Shown: positions 9,368 to 21,045 of the stretch, piece after piece
How the letters are laid out: every line of letters starts with the position of its first letter
Numbering within the stretch: the first letter of the stretch is position 1
Origin: Trypanosoma brucei gambiense DAL972
Taxonomy: Eukaryota > Euglenozoa > Kinetoplastea > Trypanosomatida > Trypanosomatidae
Assembly: GCF_000210295.1 (NCBI RefSeq)
Contig: NC_026740.1
Span: forward strand, 1,495,691 to 1,559,690
Reading direction: 5' to 3'
Length of the DNA: 64,000 bases
Position numbers and translations under genes: made by a program
Notes under the pieces: generated by a model
Told to the model about the DNA's origin: nothing
Seen by the model: only the letters and a program-made list of their open reading frames with translations
Databases searched by the model: none

Positions 9368-11167
9368 ATGAGCTTATTTTCTTTTACGCCAACTGGAGGT
9401 TCCAACATGCCACGCACCACATCCACGGAGGAAAACACCACGTCGGATTGTCAGACAAGTTTGAATCATCCGCCTCCCAAAATGACCTTTACGGATATGC
9501 TAAACACCAAAATCCAAAACAGCAATAAACACAGCTTAGAAGATAAAAACAGCAACTGCAGCACAGTTGATGAGGTGTTGGATTGTTGCGATTACGGTTA
9601 TGTATGTGTTCATGGAAATGCACTGGTGGAAGAGGGCGCGGAAGAGATGCGACGCCGCTACTTTTTGGAAATGCAGCGCAACCTCCTTGATGATGTGGAT
9701 ACGGACAATGAGGAACAAATAGACAGCAAGATCGTTAGCACTTGCCGAAGCACCACATCTGTCAGTGCACGTGATTCCGCAGAAGTTATCGGCCCCATAC
9801 CTTTACCACATGACGGAGGAGATGTGTTGTCTTTCAACCCATTTGCTTCCAGTGTTACCTATAGCCCCTTGTCCGATGAAAACGGTTGCGTGGAAAATTT
9901 ATCTCCGAACCCCAGCAGCCGCACTCCACTGAGCAGCTCAACATCCGGGGTGCAGCTTCCCAATGGAAGTTTTTCCTCTATCTCTCCCTCACTCTCCACT
10001 CATCCGACTGGGCGATTAGCCACGCGAAAAAATGTATACGTGAGTGAACTTCCAACCCATTGGAATACGGAGAAACTCCGCAGCGTCTGCGCCACCTTTG
10101 GTAATATTGTCAGTGCTAAAGTTATGCACGACAGTAACACAAATGAGTCGCGGGGTTATGGCTTCGTCATGTTTGAGACGGATGAACAGGCAGCTCTATG
10201 TGTGCGCACACTGAACAGTTGCAAAGTGGATGGACGGATGTTGTCATGCCGCTTCGCTCACGAGAAAGCCATGCCGTCGTTTGCCCACTCTGATCGTATC
10301 CCATGGCAGGAATTCGGTCGCTCCCCCAATTCCACAACACCGTCCCTCTCAAAAGACAAACTGACGGATGTAAAAACCCAACCCGACCAACAGCAGGGAG
10401 GTAACTCACTTCCCAATATGGAGTTACTGAAAGGCGCCCATGTTGCATGTTTTGGAGATCGCAGTCGCCCAATGGTGCAACGGAGCCACAACATATTCAT
10501 CCAAGGTCTGCCACTGCAGTGGAACACGGATAAATTACGCAGCCTTTGCGGCACTTTTGGAAAGGTAGAGCTGGCTAAAGTTGTTCGGGATGCCACGACA
10601 AGCCTATCGTGCGGCCATGGTTTTGTGCTGTTCGAGCGAGAGGAGGCTGCAGCTCTTTGCGTTGAGCGTTTAAATGGTGCGACCGTTGAGGGTCGGACAC
10701 TTACATGCCGTTTCGCGAGAGATAAACGAGGTCCGGGAGTTGCAACTGGAGCGGCGCCTTCACCACCTGTACGGCCGTCTGGAAATGACTTTTTGAAAAA
10801 CACAGCACCGTTACTTGTCCGAATGGTAGACGCACAGGAAAGTCCATCAATGTTACTTCAGTCGGCAGTTGGCTCTAACAAGTGGTCAACCGTTACAGTT
10901 CCACAAAATTGTCACACGGCTGTTTATTCGCAATCACCGTTACTTGTTGCGGGCGGTGTCTCACCATTACTCGGCCTCTCACCTGTTGTATCTCCTATGG
11001 TACCATCTGGCGTCATGACAGAAATGACGGAACCACCGCATGGCATGCAAAGTTTTGGGTGTAATATTGCGGGATTGCAATGCCTTATTGCCGTACCGTA
11101 TCATCAAACTCGAATTGTATCGGGTTTCAGCAACGGCGACGGCGGGACATTTGCTGCACTTACGTAA
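9368..11167 (+). CDS. RNA-binding protein with two RRM domains
   Basis: A 599-aa protein with two RNA recognition motifs. RRM1 spans about residues 220-300, with RNP2 VYVSELP and RNP1 RGYGFVMF. RRM2 spans about 373-455, with RNP2 IFIQGLP and RNP1 CGHGFVLF. The two domains share most of their sequence, including WNT(E/D)KLRS, GxGFVxFE, AALCV and GRxLxCRFA, so they probably arose by internal duplication. The N-terminal 215 residues are Ser/Thr/Asn-rich and acidic, and the C-terminal 140 are Pro/Ser/Val-rich; both look disordered. Such proteins bind mRNA UTRs and set mRNA stability or translation, the main level of control in trypanosomes. I cannot assign a specific named RBP. The gene has a long 5' region and is followed by 5.65 kb of apparently noncoding DNA, which would suit a self- or cross-regulated mRNA (inference). 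Confidence 0.9.
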   Translation: MSLFSFTPTGGSNMPRTTSTEENTTSDCQTSLNHPPPKMTFTDMLNTKIQNSNKHSLEDKNSNCSTVDEVLDCCDYGYVCVHGNALVEEGAEEMRRRYFLEMQRNLLDDVDTDNEEQIDSKIVSTCRSTTSVSARDSAEVIGPIPLPHDGGDVLSFNPFASSVTYSPLSDENGCVENLSPNPSSRTPLSSSTSGVQLPNGSFSSISPSLSTHPTGRLATRKNVYVSELPTHWNTEKLRSVCATFGNIVSAKVMHDSNTNESRGYGFVMFETDEQAALCVRTLNSCKVDGRMLSCRFAHEKAMPSFAHSDRIPWQEFGRSPNSTTPSLSKDKLTDVKTQPDQQQGGNSLPNMELLKGAHVACFGDRSRPMVQRSHNIFIQGLPLQWNTDKLRSLCGTFGKVELAKVVRDATTSLSCGHGFVLFEREEAAALCVERLNGATVEGRTLTCRFARDKRGPGVATGAAPSPPVRPSGNDFLKNTAPLLVRMVDAQESPSMLLQSAVGSNKWSTVTVPQNCHTAVYSQSPLLVAGGVSPLLGLSPVVSPMVPSGVMTEMTEPPHGMQSFGCNIAGLQCLIAVPYHQTRIVSGFSNGDGGTFAALT

Positions 11168-11724
11168 AGCCACCGTTCCTTTTGATCCCTTTTATTATAT
11201 TATGTTTTGTTTTTGTTTTTCACATCAGTGCCTTTGCTTACTATCTTCGGTACTTTCCTCTCAGCTCTGCCTCTTTTTTTCTTTTTCTTTTTTTTTCCCG
11301 TTTCCGTTTCTGTTTCTGTTTCGGCACTTTCTTTTATGTTAAAAAAAAAAAAGACCATTTGCTCTTAATAATGACAATTGTTGTTATTATTATTATTTGT
11401 CTTTATTTCTGTTGTATCGCCTTTTGTATTCCTGTTTATGACAACCGAAACCGTTTCAGCGGAAGGGTGAGATAAAAAAAAAGGGAGGGGAAATATGCGG
11501 GATCCCTCAATAGAAAACAGAAAAAAGGAAAGGAAAGGAAGCAGATAAGAATGTGGAAGATTAAGGAAGGGGGAGGAGATATAATGGAGGTGTGGGGCAA
11601 CAAATGGAAGGGTTTCCTTTATTTTTAAAAAACAAAAGAAAACAAAAAAAATGGAAAAGGGACAAAAAAAAAGAAATACTGCTCGAGAGGAAGAGGAGAA
11701 GAACTAACACACACACACACACAT

Positions 11725-11732
11725 ACATATAT

Positions 11733-11772
<40 letters not shown>
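11725..11772. repeat. TA microsatellite
   Basis: A long (TA)n tract directly after a CA run (about 11707-11722). Similar tracts in this region lie near 12080-12098, 12882-12904, 13706-13740, 15058-15096 and 15553-15570. Confidence 0.85.
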
Positions 11773-11774
<2 letters not shown>

Positions 11775-13502
11775 CACGGAAAAAAAAAAAGAAGAAAGGA
11801 GCGGCATATTTGGTTTTTATTAATCAGTTGCCGTGTGCTGTGGATTAATAAGCGGGTGCGATCGCGTATGCCGGGAAAAAAAAAATGACAATGCATTAGT
11901 CCTTCCGTTGCAATATATATATGTATATGTGTATATTTATGTATATATATATACATATTTAATTATTTTATTTTATTGTTTGTGCATTGACTTACCTGCG
12001 CGGACATGTCCCCGAGTGTCCGTTTGCCTGTCTCCATTTACATGTGTACTTTTATGTGTTTAAATAAATATAAATATAAATATATATATATATATATTTA
12101 TGTGTATGTATGTGTGTATGGCTTCCCTTCTTTCATTTATTATTGTTATTGTCAAATGTGCAATCTGGTACCTATCTTCTTCCTGTTTTTATTCCCCGAT
12201 GGGTTGCCGTTGTTTTCTTTTTTCTTTTTCTTTTTTTTACTCCACTTGACATTATTTTATTTATTATTTTATGTCCTGCTCCTTTTTTTTTGTTTGTTTT
12301 CCTCTTTCTTATTTCTCCTCCATCCCTTCTTTTTTTTATTTTACTGCATTTTCTTTTCTAATTTATTTTATTATATTAAAAATACTTTCGCCATGTCCCT
12401 CTATTTCGTATATTACCTTACTCTTTCTTTCATGTGGTTGTATCGCAATATATATTGCTATTGCTATTACTATTCCTCCTACTATTGTTATTGTTACCTT
12501 TTATTATTTTCAAAAAGAGAATTTTTTCTGTTCAATTTCTAGTTTATGTATCACTTTTTATTTGTTTGTTTATCGCCTTTGCGTTAAATAATAAATTTTA
12601 TGAAAACAAAGAAGAAAGGGAAACAATCCGAAACAAAGTCTCGTTCCACACATTTTGATTTTTCTTTTTTAATTGTTCCTTCTTTTTTTCTTTTTAGATC
12701 TTCCTGTTTCAAACCCTTCATTTTCCTTTTTGTTTTATTTTTATTCTCACTTCTTTACTGCAACTTTTATTTATTTATTTTGTCCTCATTTTTTATTTTT
12801 TATTTCCCCCCTTCTTCCTCACTAATTTCTTCTCACCACAAAATACACGTCAGTAATCGTTGTGTTTGAAATCATATACTTAATATATATATATATATAT
12901 ATATTTCTCTCCATATATTTCTCCTTCATTCAACTTTTTTTTTGTCCGCTTACCTTTTTTATCCCTTCCTTTCTTCTTTTTTAAAAAAATAATAATTAAT
13001 TATTTTAATTTAAATAACTTTTTAAAGGGGTAGAAACCTTCGCAGTGGTCCTTTTCTTTTGTTTTTAATTTCTATTTCTTTCCACCTGAATTGCCTATTT
13101 TCCTTTTTGAGTTTAACGTTTATTATTATCATTATTATTTCCTTCTGTTTTTCATTGTTATTATTTTTTTTAATTTTTATTTACTTCGTAACAAAATAAA
13201 TAAAAATCAGAGAGGAAAAAAAGGAAGTCCTCCCTCTTTCTTTTCTTTTCTTTTTCCCCCCCCCCTCTTCCCCCTTCAACTCATCACTCTGCTTTCTCTT
13301 CAACAACCACATAAGTAGAAATTTTTTTTAAAAATAAAAAGCTGAAGGATCAAAGTTTATATATTCCTTTCGGTTTTATTTTTCCTATTTTTCCAATTTG
13401 TATTGATTATTAAATTCTTAAATTATTACTATTATTATTTGTTGTTATTATTTCTTTTATTTGTTATCTCTCCTTATTTATTGTGTTATTTAAAATTCTC
13501 AT

Positions 13503-13602
13503 NNNNNNNNNNNNNNNNNNNNNNNNNNNNNNNNNNNNNNNNNNNNNNNNNNNNNNNNNNNNNNNNNNNNNNNNNNNNNNNNNNNNNNNNNNNNNNNNNN
13601 NN
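13503..13602. other. Assembly gap (100 N)
   Basis: Exactly 100 unknown bases, the usual placeholder for a gap of unknown size, within low-complexity DNA. Anything could be missing here. Confidence 0.98.
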
Positions 13603-13702
13603 TTGACGTGGCTGTAGAGAAGGGGAGATTTATACTCAACTTTTTATTTTGTTTTACATTTTCTTCGTTTTGTATGTATTTAAAAGAAGTAAAAGTAAAT
13701 AA

Positions 13703-13746
<44 letters not shown>

Positions 13747-15056
13747 TCTTAAGTGGCATTCTGAGCTAAAGCTGTTGCGTGTTTATGAGAAAATGAAAAG
13801 AAAAAAAGGAATGCGGAAGGGAGGCGATATCTTTTTTTTATACTTATATTTGTTCTTAAAAAAAAAAAAGGAAAAACGAAAGGGATAAATAGATAAAGGA
13901 TCGGCGTAATAATTTTTGTTATTTGTTTATTTATATTTCCTCCCTCTTCCCTTCTATCTGTTTTTTTTCCGCATTTTCTTCGGGATTCGCTTCATCATTT
14001 ATTTTATATATTTCTTTTCTTTTTTCTTTATCTTTTTCATTCGTAATTGTTATATTTATTCCCTTTTTTCCTTTTCTATATTTTCACCCCACTTTTATTA
14101 TGATGTACATTTATATGCGTATCAAATCTGTCGATTTTATTTTTTTTTTCTGTTTTACCATTTTCTTTTTCTTTTTCTTTTTGTTTTTTTATTTTATTAT
14201 TATTATTATCATGTTGTGATGACTGTTCTTCTGTCCTCTCCTTTCAATTTACCATTTCTGTCTTTTTTTATATGTTGTTCCTATTATTTATGTCTTTTTT
14301 TTTAAAAAAAATTAATTTTGGAGGAGGTCGTTGTTATTATTGTTAATACTACTTTTATTATTGTTGGTAACTATGATAATGAGGATTGTATTATTATTAT
14401 TATTATCGTTATTATTTTCCAGCTACAATTGGGGTTGAAACGTGAGAGATGGAAAAAGAAACAATAGAAACAAAAGAGTCAAAACGAAAAAGAGTAGAAG
14501 AGTTTTTTAAAAAAAAAAGAAAAGAAAAGAAATAATAATAATAATACAATATTGATGACAATAAAATATATGATGAATAGAAAATGAGGGAGATATGAAG
14601 CTAAAAACCCGCAGAAAAGTCACTTTGAAATATAAAACAATGAATATTTTCCAGTATGTTAAGCGAACCCGTGAACAAAATGAAAGTCAAATATCGGTAG
14701 CTATTTAAAAAGGGGGAAAAACAACAACGGCCGGAACAAATACGTAAAGAAGAGTTTATCAATCACATTTTGCACGTGTAGTGAAACTCGTTCAAATTGA
14801 TTAATAGACTAATTAATTGATTAAATAATTAAAAAATCATTCAAATCATTCTTACCAACGCATTTTCCCACATTTATATAACTATATATTTTTCAGTATT
14901 GATGTATTTTTTTCTTTTATATTTCGTAACTGTCTTTTTTTTTCCGCTTTTTTTAAAAAGAAAGAAAAATGCCTACTATGCTGCTTCGTATTTTATATTA
15001 GGCTTTTTTGACCATTTCAACCCCGACATTTACCATCAATAAAGATGGTAATAATG

Positions 15057-15101
<45 letters not shown>

Positions 15102-16805
15102 TAACTACGGGAGGCCTTTTATTAAATTACTATTATCGTTTTTGTTTTTGTATTGTAGACCTTCTGCCTTGAAGAAAACAAGGCATGGGTGTAGAGAAGG
15201 GGGGGGGGGGAAAATAGATGTACGAAGATAAAAAGCTTTCTCATTTACTCTTTTCTTTTTTGTGTGTTTTATTAACGTCTGTTCTTAATTTTTTTTCTTC
15301 TTATTTCTTAATTTTGTTTGTTTATATTTTACTGATGTTGTGGGAAATGCGAAAGGAGCTACTCACTTTTTTTTCTTCCACTGAAGGGGAAAAGGAAGAA
15401 AATTTAACATATATATTTTTCATAACTAAATGATAAAAGGGATTCGAGCCGGAGAAATATTTAAAAAAAGGGGGAAAGAAGAAAAGAGAGAGATATGGAG
15501 TTAAAGAGGTTTGTTACGCCTGAAAACCCTTTTGTGTATAAGTAAATAATATTAATATATATATATATATGTTTGGTATTTAAATTTCTTATAAGGGGAA
15601 AACGATTATACGTAATGCACGTATAAGTATTTACAATTATATATATTTACATATTCATACGCCTATACATTCACGTATACACACTTTTTTGATCACTTAT
15701 ATTTATATTCACTTATATTAATTTGATTAGCATTGGTATATATGTATGACTGTACTTGTAGACCTCTGTTTGATACATTTCATATGCAAGAAAGGAGAGG
15801 AAGGGGGAGGGAAATGAAAAAAAGAAAATGAAAGAGAAAATGGCTCTCTACTGGGATAAAAACAGGAAAATAAAATCAGGGGGGAGAAGGTGCTTGCAAA
15901 GGGAAAACGACTCTTTTTTTTGTTTTGTTTTTCTTATTTTTATTTTTTGTTATTTATTTGTACGCGTTTGTTTCCGGCTTAAGTTGCGCACGGGGAGTTC
16001 GGGGGGCTGTTTATTATTATTATTATTTTCCTGATTTCCACCGTTTTTTGCCGTTAGTGTTTATGCTTTTGTGTTTCGGGGGAGCAACGCACAACTGTCA
16101 CTTTGTCTTCGACGTGTCCTTTTGTGCATGCCTTAAAAAAAAAAAAATTACTTGTTGTGAGCCTTGGAGGGAGGGAAGTTGCTTCATTGTTCCTTTTCTA
16201 TTATTTTTTTCCTTATTTTTATTTTGGTCTCTCATCATTTTTAATGGGGGTTTTGTTTTAACTGACTGTTGTTATATTTTTTTCCCTAACTGTCTTCAAT
16301 GTTTGAGCGACTGTTATAAATCTTGACTTTTGATTATTTTTATCTTTTATTTTTTTATTATTTTGTTTGTTTTCCTTTTTTTTAAAAAAAAAACTTTTCT
16401 CTTTGTGCGTGCGTGAGTATGTGTCTGTTTCCAGATTGACCACTTTCAAAAAGTGATTTTTTTGTACACGCAATTTGGTAATGCGATCTGGCATCAAAGT
16501 GATGATAAAAATGATCTGCTTTTTAATCCCGTTGTTTCTTCTGTGTCTACCGTTTCGTCAATAGTTTTTCTTTCCTTTCCACTTTCTTCTTTCTTTCTTT
16601 TTTTTTCTATTCATGAAGGGCCTCCGTGTAACCCTTTGCCTTTTTGTGATTAATACAAGCACATAATAAAACAAGCTAAAGAAAAAGGGTAGAAGGAAAG
16701 GAGAGGGACGAAAAGGAAACTGGGAGGAGAGGAGAGGGGAGAGAGGTTTTTCTCACAGCCTCCAACGACTACGACAGACTGTATTTCTGCACTTGATTTC
16801 TTTTC

Positions 16806-16807
16806 AG
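16806..16807 (+). promoter_or_regulatory. Predicted spliced-leader acceptor AG
   Basis: The AG follows a T/C-rich tract (GATTTCTTTTC) and lies 14 bases before the ATG at 16822. It is predicted from pattern alone. Confidence 0.5.
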
Positions 16808-16821
16808 GTGAGGAAGAGCGG

Positions 16822-19800
16822 ATGGAGAGAACGGAGGATGTAACATATTTAAAGCTCATTCCAATGTGTACTGCAGCCGAAAGGAGTGAAGCATCACTTC
16901 TGCTCGGCGCTTTCGTTGGATGTTTCAGCGAAAACGATAAATTAGATCTTGAAGTGTGTGATGACAGCCGATATGTACTGCGTGGCATACGTAAGTCGTT
17001 ACGGCAACTGGTTTATGACGGTAACGGAGTTGAGGCGAAGGAAACCCTCGAGCGACTTGTGCACATTGTTTGTGAGCGAAGGATGGCAACAGCTGCATTG
17101 CGCTCTCCTTTTGTAGCACCGAACACCTTAACATGTTATTTGCCATCCAGTGCACAATGTGAACGGAGGGGTGGAGTTACAATGATACGGGTGCTACGAG
17201 AATTAGTCGGAACCGCTTCCTCGCTAAATAATTCCATCGAATTGAATGAATCCGGCGATTACACCGGATGGCCTGTTTCTGTATTGCCTTGCCCTTTGTT
17301 GTACGTTGTGTACTATTTGACCAGCGCTCAATGTAGCGAGGGCTCAAAGGACGACTTCTGCAGTCCGTGGGCAAAGCTATTTTTCGGCGAGTTACTGTCG
17401 TTAGAAGGAACTGAGAATGATGAATTTGAAGCTGTAGTGGCATCTTACGATGATATGGCGGGTACGTGTACGTGTGGGCCAACATCACGTGAAAATCTTC
17501 CACATAGGCAGCAGCCACTTCTAATGAAAAAGATCCGGCATAATATTACACGGCTCTTCTCCACTTCATTTCCTCACCATGGTGCGTGGCGTCTACTTTC
17601 TTTCATGGATGTCTATTCAGCGTGGATAAGGCGGGATTTGCACCGTGCGTTGGAGGGCGCTACGCAAGCATTGCATGCTGTGACGTTTGGCGAAGACAAA
17701 TGCACTATGCTGTGGATTGCACGACATGTTTTGCGGTTTATTCATGCTTTTGCTGTTGCAGCAACGACAAACTTGGCGAACCACGACTCGCGACGTGAGA
17801 TGGAATGTAAGCTCGAGCACGTAAACTCCCATTACAATTCCTCCGATGACGACAGTTTTGCATGCAATGATAGCATCGCCAGCCAATTGTATTTTCCACA
17901 TTCCCCGTCTTTGCTCTTGGATGTGCGGGAGAATTTCCGCTTTGTGTTGTTTAGCGATTGGCCTGATTGCAGTGAGGCAGGTGAGCGTCGTGGAGAGGAC
18001 AAAACGACATTCTGCAGAGGTGATGGTGTTGCATCCCGGCAAACAAAGCACGTAAACCACCGGCGCTCCAGCGGGAATAGTGATAACCTCCCAAGTGGAA
18101 GCGCCACGTCTCGGCAGTTCGGCACTTGCCGGGTCTCGTTATTTGTCTCTCTTCTGGAGGTGTGGCTTCGCGCTAAAAAACATACTGATGCTGGTGAGAT
18201 GGTCGAATCCCGCATCTTGATAGTAAATACTCTGGACAGCCTGTTTGACAATAGCGCTTCCGATGACGTGCCAAAAGGACCGTTCTCCGCATGGGAGCAC
18301 CGCACTGCCGAATACATGTGTCCAATTCAGTGGCTTCGTCAAGTGCTACTTGTCAACTGTGCAGCACTTGTTGACAGCCCAACCGTTTTGCACATGCTTT
18401 GGAATTGGCCCCATCCACTTACTACAGGGGAGTCAGTTTTCCTGGCTGTGTGCCCAACGCTAACCGCTGGTGGGTTGCACTCACCCATCCTCTCTTGTGT
18501 TCCCTTCTGCCCAACGACTTCACCGATGCGCTTGGATGATTTTATTCAACTTGTGGATTGTTGGCCCCTTCCTGTGCAGGTGCCATTGTTGATGCAGCGG
18601 ATTTGGTATAAGCAACAGGAACTTCAGCGGCCATCTGTCGACAAGGGGGGTAACAGAAACACCAAGGGCTACAATTCTACAGAAGGTGATATGTGCTGTG
18701 AGGAAGGAGAACGACGACTTTCTCTGCAGTGGGAAGTTTTACATCTTTGTGAGATCCTCGTTGACCGTGCACGAGGACTATCTGGAACTCTCGAATTAAG
18801 TTTCACGGAATGCTCTCCACACCGCGCTCTGCTCGAGGCAATTACAACGGTGTGCGAGTTGCAGGAGGATATTCTACGCGTAACAGCTACCTGTTTAGCG
18901 GGTGATCACCAAACTTCTTCATCCAGATCGCCGAGCAGCTGCAGTGTCAGTAGCGACGGCACTGAGGTGGAGGCCCCAAATCGTGCAGACATAACAACTG
19001 CTTTGGGTTCATGTGAAGAGCTTGTTTGCCTTCGTTGCAGAGAAGTATTTGAAGATTCTGCTTCATTATTCCATAGGAATGGACCGACTGATAAGGATGA
19101 CCAACGTGAGAAGTTGGCTGGTAGTGGCGGCCACAAAACCAATGCAACGGAAGATCCACTGTTGTTTCATTTATTTCCCATCATCTCGACCACAAAACCA
19201 GTGGTGGCGCATGAAGTATTTTGGCTTGCGCACAAGCAACTGCCCCGGTGGGCTGCGGTTTTCCTGCAAAACTACGGTTACCTCAAGGTTTCTGCGGCTG
19301 TGTGTAGGCTACGGATTGCAGCCGCTGCATTTGATCCCACGACACCACAACTCGCGGCGGAGATGCTGGCTGCTTTTCCTCATAATGCGGTGGTAGCTGT
19401 TCATGCTGCTGCATCGTTATTTGCGAGTCTTCACATTGTTCAGGCGAAACAATGCATCAACGAGGCGGTTCAGGAGTACCCTCACTCAGCGGAGTTGCAC
19501 CGTGTTTTCCACATGATACATTCCAGCGGTAACAGAAAGCAGCTGAGGGACCAGCTTAAGGAAACGCCTCAACGCAGTCGGCACAAGAGCATTGCAGGTA
19601 TAACTTACTCGCATCAGTACCGTGGGATGTGTACTGTGCGCTACAAGGTTGCGCAGTGCGACAGTGTTGCACACTGGTTGCAAGTATTTGCCTCTGTTGT
19701 CTGTGTGTTTTTTTGGATAGCTTCACTCGGCCTCTATTTTTTTGATAATGTTTTAAGAACCGCGGTAGATGTCAGTGATTCCCCGCCACCTTCATTCCAG

Positions 19801-21045
19801 ACTTCTAACGAAACAGCGATTGATGGCACACCGGCGCATGGTGCAAGAAGACGCTGGTCGTTTAAGTTATTTTTTTCTCCTCTTATTTACCTTTCTGCGT
19901 TTCTTCTTGTATATGCGATTACCGCTGCCGTTGTTGTTCCCATTTTTGCGGGACGTCAATCTAAATGGAAACGGCGATGTGCACTCGTGAACAGGTTCCT
20001 TCGTTCTTTGCTTGAGGAGCAATCTCTTGTGAACACCGCTCTTAACAGAATAAACTTCTGTCTTCGCGGTATGGCACTTGTGAACATCATAACAGCTGTA
20101 CAGCTCGTCACAAGCAACATAATTTCCCTTCGTACCCCAGATTATCGTCTTGAAGCGACGAATTGGATGAGCACTAAGCCCCATGTACCAAATACGTTAC
20201 CGAATGGTGATTTTACCAATTGGTGTATTGCTTTGTCGCTTCTACTACCTGTGCTTTTATTTGGAGTTGCCTTTCATGGTACCGCATGGCGCGTGGTGCG
20301 TGGCTGCGATACTATGGTAGGATCCGCAACAACGTATACTACAGTTTTTTTCATTGACTTAACCACTTTTATTATATTTTTTCCTCTTCACTTTATCTGT
20401 TCTGTGTTGGTAGAACCACTACTTTTTACTCTTGTGGCTGCGTTTACCATCGGGACATCATTACCTGTACTGCTTGAGCGACTACCTCTTGTGCCACCCG
20501 ACAGCCTGCTCCACCCTTTGAGTTGTCCAAGCGCTGATGAAAAAAAACAGTGCCATGACAGAAACGACTTCTGTGCTCGATCGGCATCTTTCTTTTCTAA
20601 TCGGTTACTTGCGAATATGCCACCCACGAAGTGGTCACCCAATCTCAACTGTGTAAGAGCACTGCTCTGCGCACACGAGGTGGTGTGGCCTCCGGACAAG
20701 GCACAGAAAACTAAATCCCAACATCGCTTCAACAATTTTTGCAGTAGCATTAATAACACTAATGGTTGCCAACACCCCCTCCAACAACTGCTTTGCCGCT
20801 GCATCAGGTGGTACATTACGATGCACAGTTTTCTTTTCTGGGGCTCGGTCGCTCGTTATGAAAAAAGCGGATCAGCGGTACGTTTGGAACTCGTCCATGA
20901 GGGATACAGGAAGTTTTTTCAACCACAATCAGCTGCGTCATGGGAAACCGCAACGCAGGACAGTGACGAACTTCGGGTGGTCACGCTCCCTTCTAAATCG
21001 TTAGACCATCAAAAAATGCCAAAATCAGAAACATTGTTTGGTTGA
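16822..21045 (+). CDS. Large multi-pass membrane protein, function unknown
   Basis: I do not recognise this 1407-aa protein. The first 940 residues are soluble-looking, mainly helical and rich in Cys, Leu and His. Residues about 830-910 have TPR-like helix pairs (alternating Ala/Leu with PH-S/N turns), which is a weak resemblance. Strongly hydrophobic segments start at about 953, 1017, 1134 and 1172-1212, with a less certain one near 1080, giving four to six membrane passes. The C-terminal 180 residues are again polar. There is no N-terminal signal peptide. The architecture, a large cytosolic N-terminal half followed by a membrane module, would fit a membrane scaffold or transporter-associated protein, but nothing enzymatic is visible. 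The ATG lies just after a good acceptor site. The left edge of the A/B duplication begins only 41 bases after its stop codon. Confidence 0.85.
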   Translation: MERTEDVTYLKLIPMCTAAERSEASLLLGAFVGCFSENDKLDLEVCDDSRYVLRGIRKSLRQLVYDGNGVEAKETLERLVHIVCERRMATAALRSPFVAPNTLTCYLPSSAQCERRGGVTMIRVLRELVGTASSLNNSIELNESGDYTGWPVSVLPCPLLYVVYYLTSAQCSEGSKDDFCSPWAKLFFGELLSLEGTENDEFEAVVASYDDMAGTCTCGPTSRENLPHRQQPLLMKKIRHNITRLFSTSFPHHGAWRLLSFMDVYSAWIRRDLHRALEGATQALHAVTFGEDKCTMLWIARHVLRFIHAFAVAATTNLANHDSRREMECKLEHVNSHYNSSDDDSFACNDSIASQLYFPHSPSLLLDVRENFRFVLFSDWPDCSEAGERRGEDKTTFCRGDGVASRQTKHVNHRRSSGNSDNLPSGSATSRQFGTCRVSLFVSLLEVWLRAKKHTDAGEMVESRILIVNTLDSLFDNSASDDVPKGPFSAWEHRTAEYMCPIQWLRQVLLVNCAALVDSPTVLHMLWNWPHPLTTGESVFLAVCPTLTAGGLHSPILSCVPFCPTTSPMRLDDFIQLVDCWPLPVQVPLLMQRIWYKQQELQRPSVDKGGNRNTKGYNSTEGDMCCEEGERRLSLQWEVLHLCEILVDRARGLSGTLELSFTECSPHRALLEAITTVCELQEDILRVTATCLAGDHQTSSSRSPSSCSVSSDGTEVEAPNRADITTALGSCEELVCLRCREVFEDSASLFHRNGPTDKDDQREKLAGSGGHKTNATEDPLLFHLFPIISTTKPVVAHEVFWLAHKQLPRWAAVFLQNYGYLKVSAAVCRLRIAAAAFDPTTPQLAAEMLAAFPHNAVVAVHAAASLFASLHIVQAKQCINEAVQEYPHSAELHRVFHMIHSSGNRKQLRDQLKETPQRSRHKSIAGITYSHQYRGMCTVRYKVAQCDSVAHWLQVFASVVCVFFWIASLGLYFFDNVLRTAVDVSDSPPPSFQTSNETAIDGTPAHGARRRWSFKLFFSPLIYLSAFLLVYAITAAVVVPIFAGRQSKWKRRCALVNRFLRSLLEEQSLVNTALNRINFCLRGMALVNIITAVQLVTSNIISLRTPDYRLEATNWMSTKPHVPNTLPNGDFTNWCIALSLLLPVLLFGVAFHGTAWRVVRGCDTMVGSATTYTTVFFIDLTTFIIFFPLHFICSVLVEPLLFTLVAAFTIGTSLPVLLERLPLVPPDSLLHPLSCPSADEKKQCHDRNDFCARSASFFSNRLLANMPPTKWSPNLNCVRALLCAHEVVWPPDKAQKTKSQHRFNNFCSSINNTNGCQHPLQQLLCRCIRWYITMHSFLFWGSVARYEKSGSAVRLELVHEGYRKFFQPQSAASWETATQDSDELRVVTLPSKSLDHQKMPKSETLFG

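Larger units (their letters stand above)
11168..16821. other. 5.65-kb gene-poor, T-rich low-complexity region
   Basis: No frame here has the composition of a real protein; those that are open translate to Phe/Tyr/Ile/Leu strings from T tracts. The region has long pyrimidine runs on the + strand from 12.1 to 14.3 kb, ATT-type triplet runs (about 13120-13160, 14190-14210, 14390-14410, 16010-16030), many TA microsatellites and one 100-N gap. Because genes on both sides point the same way it is not a strand switch. It may be an exceptionally long 3' UTR of the preceding RRM gene, as known for some trypanosome RNA-binding protein mRNAs, or untranscribed spacer. The part at 16670-16821 ends in a good splice acceptor. 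Confidence 0.6.

Noticed and set aside
11168..16821. Strand-switch region, or centromere
   Set aside because: Genes on both sides are on the + strand, and there is no long satellite-like repeat of the kind described for T. brucei centromeres. The low complexity is short-period only. The N gap prevents a final statement.
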